Assembly: GCF_014652635.1 (NCBI RefSeq)
Contig: NZ_BMZE01000005.1
Coordinates: forward strand, 1-32,500
From: Devosia pacifica
GTDB taxonomy: Bacteria; Pseudomonadota; Alphaproteobacteria; Rhizobiales; Devosiaceae
Direction: 5' to 3'
DNA length: 32,500 bases
Part shown: piece after piece, positions 7,964 through 16,375 of the stretch
Layout: every line of letters begins with the position of its first letter
Numbering within the stretch: position 1 is the stretch's first letter
Translations under genes and position numbers: made by a program
The notes under the pieces: generated by a model
Seen by the model: only the letters and a program-made list of their open reading frames with translations
What the model was told of the DNA's origin: nothing
Database searches by the model: none

Positions 7964-9934
7964 CTAAACCTTGCCATCTGCGCGGGCTTTCAACGGCCCG
8001 CCGCGGAACGGTGCGAAACCCGTGCCGAGCACCACACCAATGTCCGCCTTTTCCGGGCTCTCTACGACGCCATCTGCAACAGCAGCCTCGGTAGCATCGA
8101 CCAGCGGCACCACCAGTTCGCGACCCAACCCCTGCAGGTCTGCGTGCTCGGGGACCTCACCCTTGACCGCCTTGCCGTCTTCCCATCGGTAAAAGCCCTC
8201 GCCACTCTTGCGGCCAAGCTTGCCGGCAGAGACCAGTTCGTTGAACTGAGAGCCTTCAGGCACGTCGTGCCCCAACTCCTGGGCCACCGACTTCCCGACG
8301 TCGAGACCGACCATGTCCATCAGCTCGATCGGCCCCATCGGCATGCCGAACGCCACCGCAGCAGCATCAAGCAGTTCTTTGCTTTCGCCCTTCTCCACGC
8401 GCTCCACGGCGCCAAGCATGTAGGGCATGAGCACACGGTTCACCAGAAAACCGGGCTTGGAGCGAACCACCACCGGGCTCTTCGCTATCGCCAGGGCAAA
8501 GGATGCGCCGCGCGCCACCGCCTCATCGGAATTGTGCTCTGACCGCACGACTTCGACCAGCGGCAGTTGCGCGACGGGGTTGAAGAAATGCAGCCCGATC
8601 AGCCTGCCGGGATCTTTTAATCCTTCGGCAATACGCTCGAGTTCGATCGATGACGTGTTCGTTGCAAGAATTGCGTCGGGCTTTGCCTGCTCTTCGACAT
8701 CGGCGAAGACGTTGCGCTTGATCTCCAGATCCTCCAGCACCGCCTCGATGATCACATCGGCGCGCGCCACTCCGCGCCCCGAGGGGTCTGGCTCAAGCCG
8801 CAGCATCGCCGTATCGACCAGATGGCGTTTCTTGAGCCGTTTCTGGAACAGCTTGCGCGCGCGATCGAGCGCCGGTTTGATGCGCTCCATGTTGAGGTCC
8901 TGCAGCGTCACCGCCATGCCGCGCAGGGCGCACCACGCCGCGATATCGCCGCCCATCACGCCAGCACCCACCACGTGAACACGTTTAAAGCTCGAGCCGC
9001 GCTGCCGCTGCTTTTTCAGGTCTTCCGTCAGAAAGAAGATGCGCCGCAGGTTCGCCGCGGTGTCCGAATTCATCAACGGGATGAACGCATCACTCTCGTG
9101 CCCGATCATCGCCAGAGGGTCATCGCCATACTTCTCGAACAAATCGATAAGCGCAAAGGGCGCCGGATAGTGCTCAGGCCGCACCTTTTTCTCGGTCTCC
9201 TCGCGCATTTTTCTTGCGGTATAGCCGCGCACCGGCCCCATCGCCGCCGCACGTTCTGTAAGACCAGCGGCCTTGGCACGGCGTTTCTCCAGAACCGCCT
9301 TGCGCCCCGCCCACCGCAGCGTATCGCGATGACGCACAAGCTTGTCGACAATCCCGATGCGCTTTGCCTGCGTAGCCCGAAGATTGCGGCCGCTCAGCAT
9401 CATCTGCATGGCATCGACCGGGCCCGCCTGCCGGATCGAGCGACCAGTCCCGCCAAAGCCCGGGAATATGCCGAGCTTCACTTCCGGAAAGCCGATCCGC
9501 GTCGCGTCATCATCGACAGCAATGCGGTAGTGACACGCCAACGCCAGCTCCAACCCTCCTCCAAGGCAGAAACCGTGAATGCCCGCAGCGGTCGGCACCG
9601 AAAGCTGCTCGAGCCGCGCAAACAGGCGGTGTGTCCGCTCCAGCGCTGCCCGCAGCACTTCCGGCTCGGCGATGTCATCGAACTCGGAGATGTCTGCACC
9701 GGCGGCAAAACCATTATCCTTGTCCGAGAGCATAACGAGACCCCGCATCTGTTCCGAGGCGGCGAGCGACTCGATCGGATCCATCAGTTGCTCGAGTTCC
9801 GAGAGCACCTCCTGGCTGAGGGTATTCGTCGAGGTTTCGGCGCGATCGAGGATCAGCCAGCCGATAGCCTCGATGTCGAGCGAAAAGCGCCAATGTCTTG
9901 AGTGCGGAAGATCGGGAGTGGTGATATCGGCCAC
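7964..9934 (-). CDS. fadJ: 3-hydroxyacyl-CoA dehydrogenase / enoyl-CoA hydratase (FadJ-type alpha subunit)
   Basis: This 656-residue bifunctional enzyme hydrates trans-2-enoyl-CoA and oxidises L-3-hydroxyacyl-CoA with NAD. The N-terminal crotonase domain (about 15-200) has the oxyanion segments NGFAAGADISEF and HGFCLGGGLELALAC and the second glutamate region PEVKLGIFPGFGGTGRS. The dehydrogenase domain starts at the Rossmann motif VVGAGVMGGDIAAW and holds LATNTSSI and the catalytic histidine in GLHFFNPVAQLPLVE. GTG is the start codon, with AGGAG six bases before it; no better ATG exists. The protein stops just after FAPFRGGPL, losing the roughly 40-60 residue tail that FadJ proteins usually have. 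Because fadI begins within ten bases with its own ribosome site, this looks like a natural short end rather than a frameshift. Confidence 0.92.
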   Translation of the reverse strand: MADITTPDLPHSRHWRFSLDIEAIGWLILDRAETSTNTLSQEVLSELEQLMDPIESLAASEQMRGLVMLSDKDNGFAAGADISEFDDIAEPEVLRAALERTHRLFARLEQLSVPTAAGIHGFCLGGGLELALACHYRIAVDDDATRIGFPEVKLGIFPGFGGTGRSIRQAGPVDAMQMMLSGRNLRATQAKRIGIVDKLVRHRDTLRWAGRKAVLEKRRAKAAGLTERAAAMGPVRGYTARKMREETEKKVRPEHYPAPFALIDLFEKYGDDPLAMIGHESDAFIPLMNSDTAANLRRIFFLTEDLKKQRQRGSSFKRVHVVGAGVMGGDIAAWCALRGMAVTLQDLNMERIKPALDRARKLFQKRLKKRHLVDTAMLRLEPDPSGRGVARADVIIEAVLEDLEIKRNVFADVEEQAKPDAILATNTSSIELERIAEGLKDPGRLIGLHFFNPVAQLPLVEVVRSEHNSDEAVARGASFALAIAKSPVVVRSKPGFLVNRVLMPYMLGAVERVEKGESKELLDAAAVAFGMPMGPIELMDMVGLDVGKSVAQELGHDVPEGSQFNELVSAGKLGRKSGEGFYRWEDGKAVKGEVPEHADLQGLGRELVVPLVDATEAAVADGVVESPEKADIGVVLGTGFAPFRGGPLKARADGKV

Positions 9935-10000
9935 GGGCGGCTCCTGTCAGCTCGTCTTGCCTGTCGCGGCAACGCGCGACGCATGGTTTCGTGCCAAATG

Positions 10001-12469
10001 CTACTCGGCAGCCTCGGCATGGCGGGAAATCGGACGCGAGAATGCGTCCTCAGCAAAGTCATCGACGGCCACCGCCTCCTCGGTAGCTTCGTCCGAGGCG
10101 CGCAGGATCCCGGCTTCATTTTCGCCGATGACACCGGCCGCGACGGCGTCCGCGATCGCGTCCCGATCATGCCGGCGCTCGATCGTGCCCTTTCTCAAAG
10201 CCTTGGTGAAGCGGGCTTCGATCTCTTCTGCTTCCGTTACCTTGATAAACGCGTCCTCCAGTACCCCGGTCACGTCCTGTGGTGCCGTCGACACATAAGC
10301 GCCCATCGTCAGCCGGTCGCGGAATGCACCTGGGCGCAGAACTGCCCGAACAAACCGGTAATTGTCCCGGTCGCGAGAAGGCTTGGCATGCCGACCCAGC
10401 GGAAAGCACAGAGCCTTCATCACGTTTGCGGCCACGCGATTTGGGAAGTTGGCGAAGACGCTGCCGAAATTCGCCTCCATCCGCGCGATGTGGTCCCGCA
10501 GGATCGCCTCGATCAGCGCACGATCCTCCGCGATGCGCCCTTCATCCTCGAAACGCTTGAGAACGGAACACATCATATAAAGATCACCGAGAATGTCGGC
10601 CATCCGACCTGAGATCATCTGCTTGCGCTTGAGATCGCCGCCGAGAAAAACCGTCGTCCAATCGGCGACCAGAGCAAAGTCCTGCGCATATCGATGAACC
10701 TGACGATACCAATGCGCCATGTCCCCCGCCTCTTCCGGGTGCGAGCAGATGGCGGAATTGGTGAGACCATAAAGCAGGCTGGCCGACATATTGCGCAGCA
10801 TGAAACTGGTATGCCCGCCAAACGCGGCATCGAACGCCTTGATGCCATCGCGCCGATCCGTGTCCTGTGCCGCGCGGATTTCCTTGTAGAGGAACGGGTG
10901 CGCGCGCAGCACGCCCTGAGCGAACGTCATCAGCGTCCGCGTCAGGATGTTGGCACCTTCAACGGTGATGGCGACCGGCGAAGCCATATAGCCGCCGAAC
11001 AGATAGTTCTTCGGCCCCTCCTGGATCGCCCGTCCGCCATGAATATCAAAGGCACCGTTGATCGAGTCGCGCATCGCTTCCGTTGTGCGATATTTGAGGA
11101 GCGCCGAGATTACCGCCGGGCGCTGACCCTCATCCACCATAGAGGCCGTCAGCCGCCGCGCTGCCTCATAGGTATAGGCATCCTTGAGCATGCCGGAAAG
11201 CGGCTCGGCGACGCCCTCCATGATCCCTATGGGTATGTTGAACTGCCGCCGGATACGGGCATAGGCACTGGTAACACGCAGCGACTGCTTGATCGACATC
11301 GATCCGATCGCCGGTAGCGAGATCGCCCGTCCAGTGGAAAGACATTCCATCAGCATCCGCCACCCCTGCCCCGCATGATCGGTGCCACCGATCAGGAAAT
11401 CGAGCGGGATGAAGACATCGGTGCCGCGCACCGGGCCATTCATGAAGGCCTGCCGCGCGGGGAAATGCCGGCGCCCGACCTCAACCCCCGGGTGGTCATG
11501 CGGGATCAGCGCCAGCGTGATGCCGATATCACGGCCTTTGCCGAGCAGATTGTCCGGATCGTGCAGATCGAACGCCAGCCCGATCAGCGTCGCGATCGGA
11601 GCCAGCGTAATGTATCGCTTGTCCCAGGTTAGACGGACCCCAAGAACCTCCTCGCCCTCATAGGTGCCCTTGGTCACGACGCCGACATCGCGCATCGCAC
11701 CAGCGTCAGACCCCGAATGAACGCCCGTCAGCGCAAAGCACGGCACCTCCTCGCCACGCGCCAACGGCCCCAGATATTTTTCGCGCTGTTCCGGCTTGCC
11801 GTAGCGCTCAAGCAATTCGCCGGGCCCCAGCGAGTTCGGCACCATCACGGTAATGCCTGCGGCTACGGAGCGCGACGAGATCTTCGAGACAACCATCGAC
11901 TGGGCCTGGGCCGAGAATCCGAGCCCACCATGCTCCTTGCCGATCACTAGCCCGAGAAACCCCTTCTGCTTGAGGAAATCCCAGACTTCCGGGCTGAGGT
12001 CCATACGTTCGTTGCGGATGTCCCAATCGTCGAGCATTGCGCACAGCTCTTCCACCGGACCATCAAGGAACGCCTGTTCCTCGTCGCTCAGTGTCAGCGG
12101 ACGGATCGATGTGAGCTTTTTCCAATCGGGATCGCCGGAAAACAGTTCCGCATCCCACCCGACGGTACCCGCATCGAGCGCTTCCTGCTCGGTTTTGGAT
12201 ACACGCGGCAGGATGCTGCGCACCGCCTGGTAAACCGGTGTGGTGAAGACGGCCCGCCGCAGGTCATCAATGCACAGCAGCAGGACGATGATGCCCGGCA
12301 GCAATGCGATGATCAAAGGCAGTGGGCTGAAGTCGATGACAGTCACGCCATCAAGTCGCGCCAGCAATCCAAGAACGATAAACGCCACGCCCCACTGCCA
12401 AAGAGGCGCCTGCCGATACGACAGGGTAACCACGACAGCGAGCGCAACCAGCAACCACAGCAAGAGCAT
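10001..12469 (-). CDS. fadE: Membrane-anchored acyl-CoA dehydrogenase FadE
   Basis: This 822-residue flavoprotein performs the first step of beta-oxidation. Length and pattern match the large FadE class: N-terminal membrane helices (about 1-85, starting MLLLWLLVALAVVV), the FadE signature PVYQAVRSILPRVSKTEQEALDAG (given here as PVYQAVRSILP and SKTEQEALDAG), then IGKEHGGLGFSAQAQS, NSLGPGELL, TGVHSGSDAGAM and RLTWDKRYITLAPIAT. The start at 12469 has GGTGGAG six bases upstream. A longer frame begins with GTG at 12586, but that lies upstream of the likely promoter (12526-12553) and has no ribosome site. A 66-base gap separates it from fadJ, so the three genes probably form one operon, divergent from fadD. 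Confidence 0.93.
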   Translation of the reverse strand: MLLLWLLVALAVVVTLSYRQAPLWQWGVAFIVLGLLARLDGVTVIDFSPLPLIIALLPGIIVLLLCIDDLRRAVFTTPVYQAVRSILPRVSKTEQEALDAGTVGWDAELFSGDPDWKKLTSIRPLTLSDEEQAFLDGPVEELCAMLDDWDIRNERMDLSPEVWDFLKQKGFLGLVIGKEHGGLGFSAQAQSMVVSKISSRSVAAGITVMVPNSLGPGELLERYGKPEQREKYLGPLARGEEVPCFALTGVHSGSDAGAMRDVGVVTKGTYEGEEVLGVRLTWDKRYITLAPIATLIGLAFDLHDPDNLLGKGRDIGITLALIPHDHPGVEVGRRHFPARQAFMNGPVRGTDVFIPLDFLIGGTDHAGQGWRMLMECLSTGRAISLPAIGSMSIKQSLRVTSAYARIRRQFNIPIGIMEGVAEPLSGMLKDAYTYEAARRLTASMVDEGQRPAVISALLKYRTTEAMRDSINGAFDIHGGRAIQEGPKNYLFGGYMASPVAITVEGANILTRTLMTFAQGVLRAHPFLYKEIRAAQDTDRRDGIKAFDAAFGGHTSFMLRNMSASLLYGLTNSAICSHPEEAGDMAHWYRQVHRYAQDFALVADWTTVFLGGDLKRKQMISGRMADILGDLYMMCSVLKRFEDEGRIAEDRALIEAILRDHIARMEANFGSVFANFPNRVAANVMKALCFPLGRHAKPSRDRDNYRFVRAVLRPGAFRDRLTMGAYVSTAPQDVTGVLEDAFIKVTEAEEIEARFTKALRKGTIERRHDRDAIADAVAAGVIGENEAGILRASDEATEEAVAVDDFAEDAFSRPISRHAEAAE

Positions 12470-12525
12470 GAATATCTCCACCAGCAGGGAACGTATCCCC
12501 GCCTCAAGCGTCACGAGTAGGAAGA

Positions 12526-12553
12526 ACTCTAGCAACGGTGACTTATACGTCAA
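12526..12553 (-). promoter_or_regulatory. Likely fadE promoter, overlapped by an operator-like site
   Basis: On the minus strand TTGACG (12553-12548) is followed after 16 bases by TAGAGT (12531-12526). Transcription would start near 12519, about 50 bases before the fadE ATG. The operator-like box at 12541-12550 overlaps the -35 box and part of the spacer, an arrangement expected for a repressor. Confidence 0.5.
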
Positions 12554-12570
12554 CTGCCATACGTTAACGT
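12541..12570. promoter_or_regulatory. Paired operator-like sites between fadE and fadD (candidate MerR/LiuR-type sites)
   Basis: ACGTTAACGT at 12561-12570 is a perfect ten-base palindrome. ACTTATACGT at 12541-12550 matches it at seven of ten positions, lies exactly 20 bp away (two helical turns) and is framed by TGAC and GTCA arms. The palindrome resembles the ACGTnnACGT-type consensus I recall for LiuR, the MerR-family regulator of acyl-CoA degradation genes. A MerR-family gene lies in this very locus at 14406-14801, so it is the natural candidate binder (inference). Confidence 0.5.
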
Positions 12571-12612
12571 TCGCGTCAGATTGCACGCAGGCCCGGCTCA
12601 GAATGCCCCAGA

Positions 12613-12641
12613 TTGACGCTTAGGGAAGCAGATGCCATCAT
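12613..12641 (+). promoter_or_regulatory. Likely fadD-merR promoter
   Basis: TTGACG (12613-12618), a 17-base spacer and CATCAT (12636-12641) resemble a sigma-70 promoter. The start would be near 12648, some 50 bases before the fadD ATG. The perfect ACGTTAACGT palindrome lies about 43 bases upstream of the -35 box. Confidence 0.4.
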
Positions 12642-12700
12642 TTCGGCCTGATCATCTCGATGCGGCGAAGATCGCTGGGATGTTTTGAGGAGGATCATTG

Positions 12701-14419
12701 ATGGCGCAAACGAGCCCCGGCGACAGGCGGCAATGGGAATCCAGCTATCCGGACGGTATTGAATGGTCGACCCCGCTCGATACGCGTCCCGTGCATGTTC
12801 GACTGATTGAGTCCTGCGCTAGAACACCGAGCGCCACTGCTCTCGATTTTCTCGGCTACAAGATGAGCTATCGGTCGCTCGGTCGACAGGTCGAGAACCT
12901 CGCCGCATCGCTTCAGCAGCAATTTGGCGTCAAGAAGGGTACCCGGGTCGCTCTGTTGCTCCCGAACACCCCCTTCTACCCCGTCGCGTATTTTGCAGTG
13001 TTGATGGCAGGCGGCACAGTCGTCAATTGCAACCCGCTCTACACCGTTCCAGAGCTTGAGCATATCGTGGGCGATGCAGGTGCGGAGCTGCTGATCACCA
13101 TCGATCTCAAGCAGGTGTTCCCAAAGGCGGAAGCCCTGCTCGAGCATGGCACGGTCAAATCGGCCATCGTCTGCGAGTTCGCGACAGCACTGCCTTTGGT
13201 GAAGCGGCTGATGTTCTCGGCGTTTCGCCGCGATGATCTGGCGGATGTCGACGCTGCCACCACTGCCGACAAGCTGACGAAGCTATCAACGCTTATGGGG
13301 CAGAACAACAAGCCGGCCCCAGTGGAAATTGATCCGCTCGAAGACATTGCCGTGCAGCAATATACAGGTGGCACGACTGGAACGCCGAAAGGCGCGATGC
13401 TCAGCCACGCCAATATCTCAGCGAACATGTCTCAGCTTGAGCTGTGGGGAGACGGGCTGTTTGCGCCATCGGCCAAGGTGGTCGCAGTCCTGCCGTTCTT
13501 CCACATCTTTGCGATGACCGTGTGCATGAATTTGCCGCTGATTACCGGCTGCCAGGTGATCATGCTGCCCCGGTTCGAGCTCGCGCCGTTCGCAAAGCTC
13601 CTGCGCCGCACAAGGCCCAACATCTTGCCGGCAGTACCGACGCTGATTGCGGCGATCGCGCGGGCCAAGGGGATCGGCGCCGACGAACTGCAAAGCATAG
13701 AAGTGGCCATCTCCGGCGGCGCACCGCTCTCACACGAGGTGCGGGACGAGTATGCGAAAAAGTCCAGCACACTTCTTGCCGAAGGGTACGGGCTGACAGA
13801 AGCATCGCCTGTCGTCTGCTGCGCTGCGCTGCGCAATCCATCGAAGCCGATGTCCATCGGCTTGCCTATCCCCGGAACGGATGTCCGCTTTGCTGACATC
13901 GACAGCGGCGAAATCGTCGAACCGGGGGCAGATGGCGAATTGCAGGTGCGCGGACCTCAGGTCATGTCTGGCTATTTCGGTGACGAGGAGGCAACTGGCG
14001 AAACGCTTAAGGACGGCTGGTTGCGAACAGGTGATGTCGGTCACATGGACGAGGATGGGTATGTTTTCCTCGTTGATCGCATCAAGGATCTTATCATCTG
14101 CTCCGGCTTCAATGTCTATCCGCGCACCATTGAGGAGGCACTGGCTGAGCACGAGGCGGTGGAGGAAGTCACGGTCATCGGCGTTCCTGACAGCTATCGC
14201 GGCGAGGCGCCCGTCGCCTACGTGAAGGTGCGCGAAGGCCATTCACCCAAAGAGAGTGAACTCAAGTCCTATCTGTCGGACAAGCTGAACAAGGTTGAAA
14301 TGCCGCGAGAGATCATCTTCAAGGAAGAGCTGCCGAAAACGCTGATCGGCAAGCTCTCCAAGAAGGAACTTCGGGCCGAGCATGCCGAAATGAGGGACAG
14401 GACGCGTGAACAAGCCTGA
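12701..14419 (+). CDS. fadD: Long-chain fatty acid--CoA ligase (FadD-type AMP-binding enzyme)
   Basis: This 572-residue enzyme activates fatty acids to acyl-CoA with ATP through an acyl-AMP intermediate. The AMP-binding P-loop is YTGGTTGTPKG (221-231), followed by EGYGLTEASPVV, WLRTGDVGHMDEDGY, the hinge region DRIKDLIICSGFNVYP and the C-terminal catalytic-lysine segment LPKTLIGKLSKKELR. All key motifs are intact and the length is normal. ATG 12701 is chosen because GAGGAGGA ends six bases upstream; the frame could open one codon earlier at TTG. It overlaps the MerR-family gene by 14 bases and is divergent from fadE-fadJ-fadI, so the locus encodes a full acyl-CoA activation and beta-oxidation route. 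Confidence 0.93.
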   Translation: MAQTSPGDRRQWESSYPDGIEWSTPLDTRPVHVRLIESCARTPSATALDFLGYKMSYRSLGRQVENLAASLQQQFGVKKGTRVALLLPNTPFYPVAYFAVLMAGGTVVNCNPLYTVPELEHIVGDAGAELLITIDLKQVFPKAEALLEHGTVKSAIVCEFATALPLVKRLMFSAFRRDDLADVDAATTADKLTKLSTLMGQNNKPAPVEIDPLEDIAVQQYTGGTTGTPKGAMLSHANISANMSQLELWGDGLFAPSAKVVAVLPFFHIFAMTVCMNLPLITGCQVIMLPRFELAPFAKLLRRTRPNILPAVPTLIAAIARAKGIGADELQSIEVAISGGAPLSHEVRDEYAKKSSTLLAEGYGLTEASPVVCCAALRNPSKPMSIGLPIPGTDVRFADIDSGEIVEPGADGELQVRGPQVMSGYFGDEEATGETLKDGWLRTGDVGHMDEDGYVFLVDRIKDLIICSGFNVYPRTIEEALAEHEAVEEVTVIGVPDSYRGEAPVAYVKVREGHSPKESELKSYLSDKLNKVEMPREIIFKEELPKTLIGKLSKKELRAEHAEMRDRTREQA

Positions 14420-14801
14420 AAGCGACGGCCGCGACCTGTTCGCGATTGCCGAGCTTGCCCGTGAGTTCGAGATTTCAACGCGGACAATACGGTTTTACGA
14501 AGCCAAGGGCCTGCTGCAACCGCAACGTGTCGGTTCGACCCGGGTCTTCCGCCGCCGCGACAGGGCACGGCTGATGCTGATTCTCAGGGGCAAGCGGCTC
14601 GGGTTTTCACTTCGCGAGATTTCCGATTATCTGTCGCTTTACGATGCCGATCGCGACCAGCAGATTCATCTTCTCGCAGAAAAAGTCGATGAACGTCTGA
14701 GCCTTTTGGAGCGGCAGCTCGAAGATCTCGAGACCACCATTACCGAATTGCGAGAGATCCGCCGGCTGGCCGCAGAGCGCATGGCGCTCAACAACGATTA
14801 G
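14406..14801 (+). CDS. MerR-family transcriptional regulator (LiuR-like), linked to fadD
   Basis: This 131-residue regulator starts with GTG inside the end of fadD. The N-terminal winged helix-turn-helix reads IAELAREFEISTRTIRFYEAKGLL (as IAELAREFEISTRTI and RFYEAKGLL), then RVFRRRDRARL and the GFSLREISDYL helix. The C-terminal half (about 75-125) is a coiled coil for dimerisation. It has no cysteines, so it does not sense metals or redox like MerR or SoxR. MerR proteins of the LiuR type control acyl-CoA and branched-chain amino-acid degradation in proteobacteria (recalled). The 14-base overlap with fadD and the palindromic sites at 12541-12570 suggest autoregulation together with both fad units. 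Its end overlaps the convergent ligase gene by four bases. Confidence 0.9.
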   Translation: MNKPESDGRDLFAIAELAREFEISTRTIRFYEAKGLLQPQRVGSTRVFRRRDRARLMLILRGKRLGFSLREISDYLSLYDADRDQQIHLLAEKVDERLSLLERQLEDLETTITELREIRRLAAERMALNND

Positions 14802-16375
14802 GTCGCGGGAATCAGCGCTAGCACCTCATCGAGCTGCGCAGCTTCGTCCGCGGGTTTGTCCCAGCGGATGCGGCTGATACGCGGAAACCGCAAAGCGACG
14901 CCAGACTTGTGGCGGCCCGATTTCTGCGCACTATCGAAAGCCACTTCGAAAACGAGCTGTTTCCTGACTTCGCGTACTGGTCCAAAGCTACCCGTGGTGT
15001 TCCCCCGGATCCATTTATCCAGTTGGCGCAACTCTTCATCGGTGAAGCCGAAATAGGCTTTTCCGATCGGCACCAGTTCACCGTCTAGCCATGCGCCGAA
15101 GGTGTAGTCCGAATAATATGACGAGCGCTTGCCGTGCCCGCGCTGCGCATACATCAGCACGGCGTCGACAATATTCGGGTCCCGCTTCCACTTGTACCAC
15201 TCACCCTTTGGCCGGCCCGGAACGTAAACTGATTGCCGGCGCTTGAGCATAACCCCTTCATGCCCGTTCTCGTCCGCGCCGCGCTTGCGGATCCCAGCAA
15301 GCTCCTGCCAATCGGCAAATGGCACGATCTGTGACAGGTCGATGCGCTGCTGCGGATTACGGGCAAACCACGCCTCGAGCATCTTGCGGCGCTCCGTCCA
15401 TGGCAGAGCGCGAATGTCCTCGTCACCATCGAACAGCATGTCGTAGGCGCGGATGAATGCGGGGTGCTTCACCAGCATCGGCCCGGTCGGGGTCTTGCGG
15501 TTGAGGCGCTGCTGAAGATCATTGAACGGGGCGGGGTCAAAACCCTCTCCCACCAGCAATTCGCCATCGAGAACCGCTCTCCCGAAAACCGACTCGACGA
15601 TATCGGGAAACGCGCCGCCAATGTCGTCTCCAGTGCGCGAAAACAGCGAAACGCCGTCCGCCCCCATCACCAGCTGCACGCGGATACCATCCCATTTCCA
15701 CTCTGCCGCAAAGTCCGCCGGATCGAGCGTTTCAAGGTCTTTGGCCTCGTCAACGGGATTGGACAGCATCAGCGGATGAAACCGCGAAGCGGGATCCACC
15801 TGCGGCGCCTCGGCCTTATCTTCAAGCCAGTCGAACAGCTCCTGATAGGGCGAAGATATACCGTGCCACACCTCTTCGACCGCCTGCACGTCCTTGCCGC
15901 CCATCTGCGCCAGCGCCGTCTTTGTCAGCCGTGCCGACAACCCGATCCGTAGACCGCCCGTAGCAAGCTTCACCAGTGCCCAGCGCTCGTTGATCTCGGC
16001 GCTCGTCAACAGCGAGGCGATAAGATCCGGGAGATCCTTCTTGCTTGTTGTGTTGAAGAGTTCGATCAGTTCGGCAAGGCTTGGTAATTCGTGGCTTTTA
16101 GCGTGATGCGGCCAGATCAGCGCAATTGTCTCACCGAGATCGCCGACATAATCGTAACTCAGTGCAAACAGATGCGGATCGACTTCTCGCAACACGGTCT
16201 CCTTGAGGAGAGCCGGCTTGACGTTCTTGAAGGTTAGGGCGCCCGTCAGCACTGCAAGCGCCAGTCCTCTGTCCGGGTCGGGCGTCGCCCGGAAGTAATC
16301 GACCAGCGCCTCAAGCTTTCTGTTGCGCGATGGCGTGAGGGCAAGCAGCTCCAGCAATTGCGCGAAACGCTTCAC
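14798..16375 (-). CDS. ATP-dependent DNA ligase (exonuclease-associated family)
   Basis: This 525-residue enzyme seals nicks using ATP. The N-terminal part (about 1-190) is a helical DNA-binding domain. The nucleotidyltransferase core has motif I EWKWDGIR with the adenylated K227, motif III in LFSRTGDDI, motif IV in LDGELLV, motif V near EGVMLKRR, and WYKWKRDPNIVDAVLMYAQ further on. An OB-fold ends the protein. It belongs to the bacterial ligases encoded beside an MBL exonuclease, a large Lhr-type helicase and a phosphoesterase. Here the start overlaps the exonuclease stop by four bases, confirming the pairing, but no helicase or phosphoesterase gene lies in this window. It is a repair enzyme, not the replicative NAD-dependent LigA. 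Confidence 0.92.
   Translation of the reverse strand: MKRFAQLLELLALTPSRNRKLEALVDYFRATPDPDRGLALAVLTGALTFKNVKPALLKETVLREVDPHLFALSYDYVGDLGETIALIWPHHAKSHELPSLAELIELFNTTSKKDLPDLIASLLTSAEINERWALVKLATGGLRIGLSARLTKTALAQMGGKDVQAVEEVWHGISSPYQELFDWLEDKAEAPQVDPASRFHPLMLSNPVDEAKDLETLDPADFAAEWKWDGIRVQLVMGADGVSLFSRTGDDIGGAFPDIVESVFGRAVLDGELLVGEGFDPAPFNDLQQRLNRKTPTGPMLVKHPAFIRAYDMLFDGDEDIRALPWTERRKMLEAWFARNPQQRIDLSQIVPFADWQELAGIRKRGADENGHEGVMLKRRQSVYVPGRPKGEWYKWKRDPNIVDAVLMYAQRGHGKRSSYYSDYTFGAWLDGELVPIGKAYFGFTDEELRQLDKWIRGNTTGSFGPVREVRKQLVFEVAFDSAQKSGRHKSGVALRFPRISRIRWDKPADEAAQLDEVLALIPAT

Noticed and set aside
12470..12586. Longer FadE start at GTG 12586
   Set aside because: It lacks a ribosome site and lies upstream of the probable fadE promoter and operator, whereas 12469 has GGTGGAG at good spacing and gives the family length.
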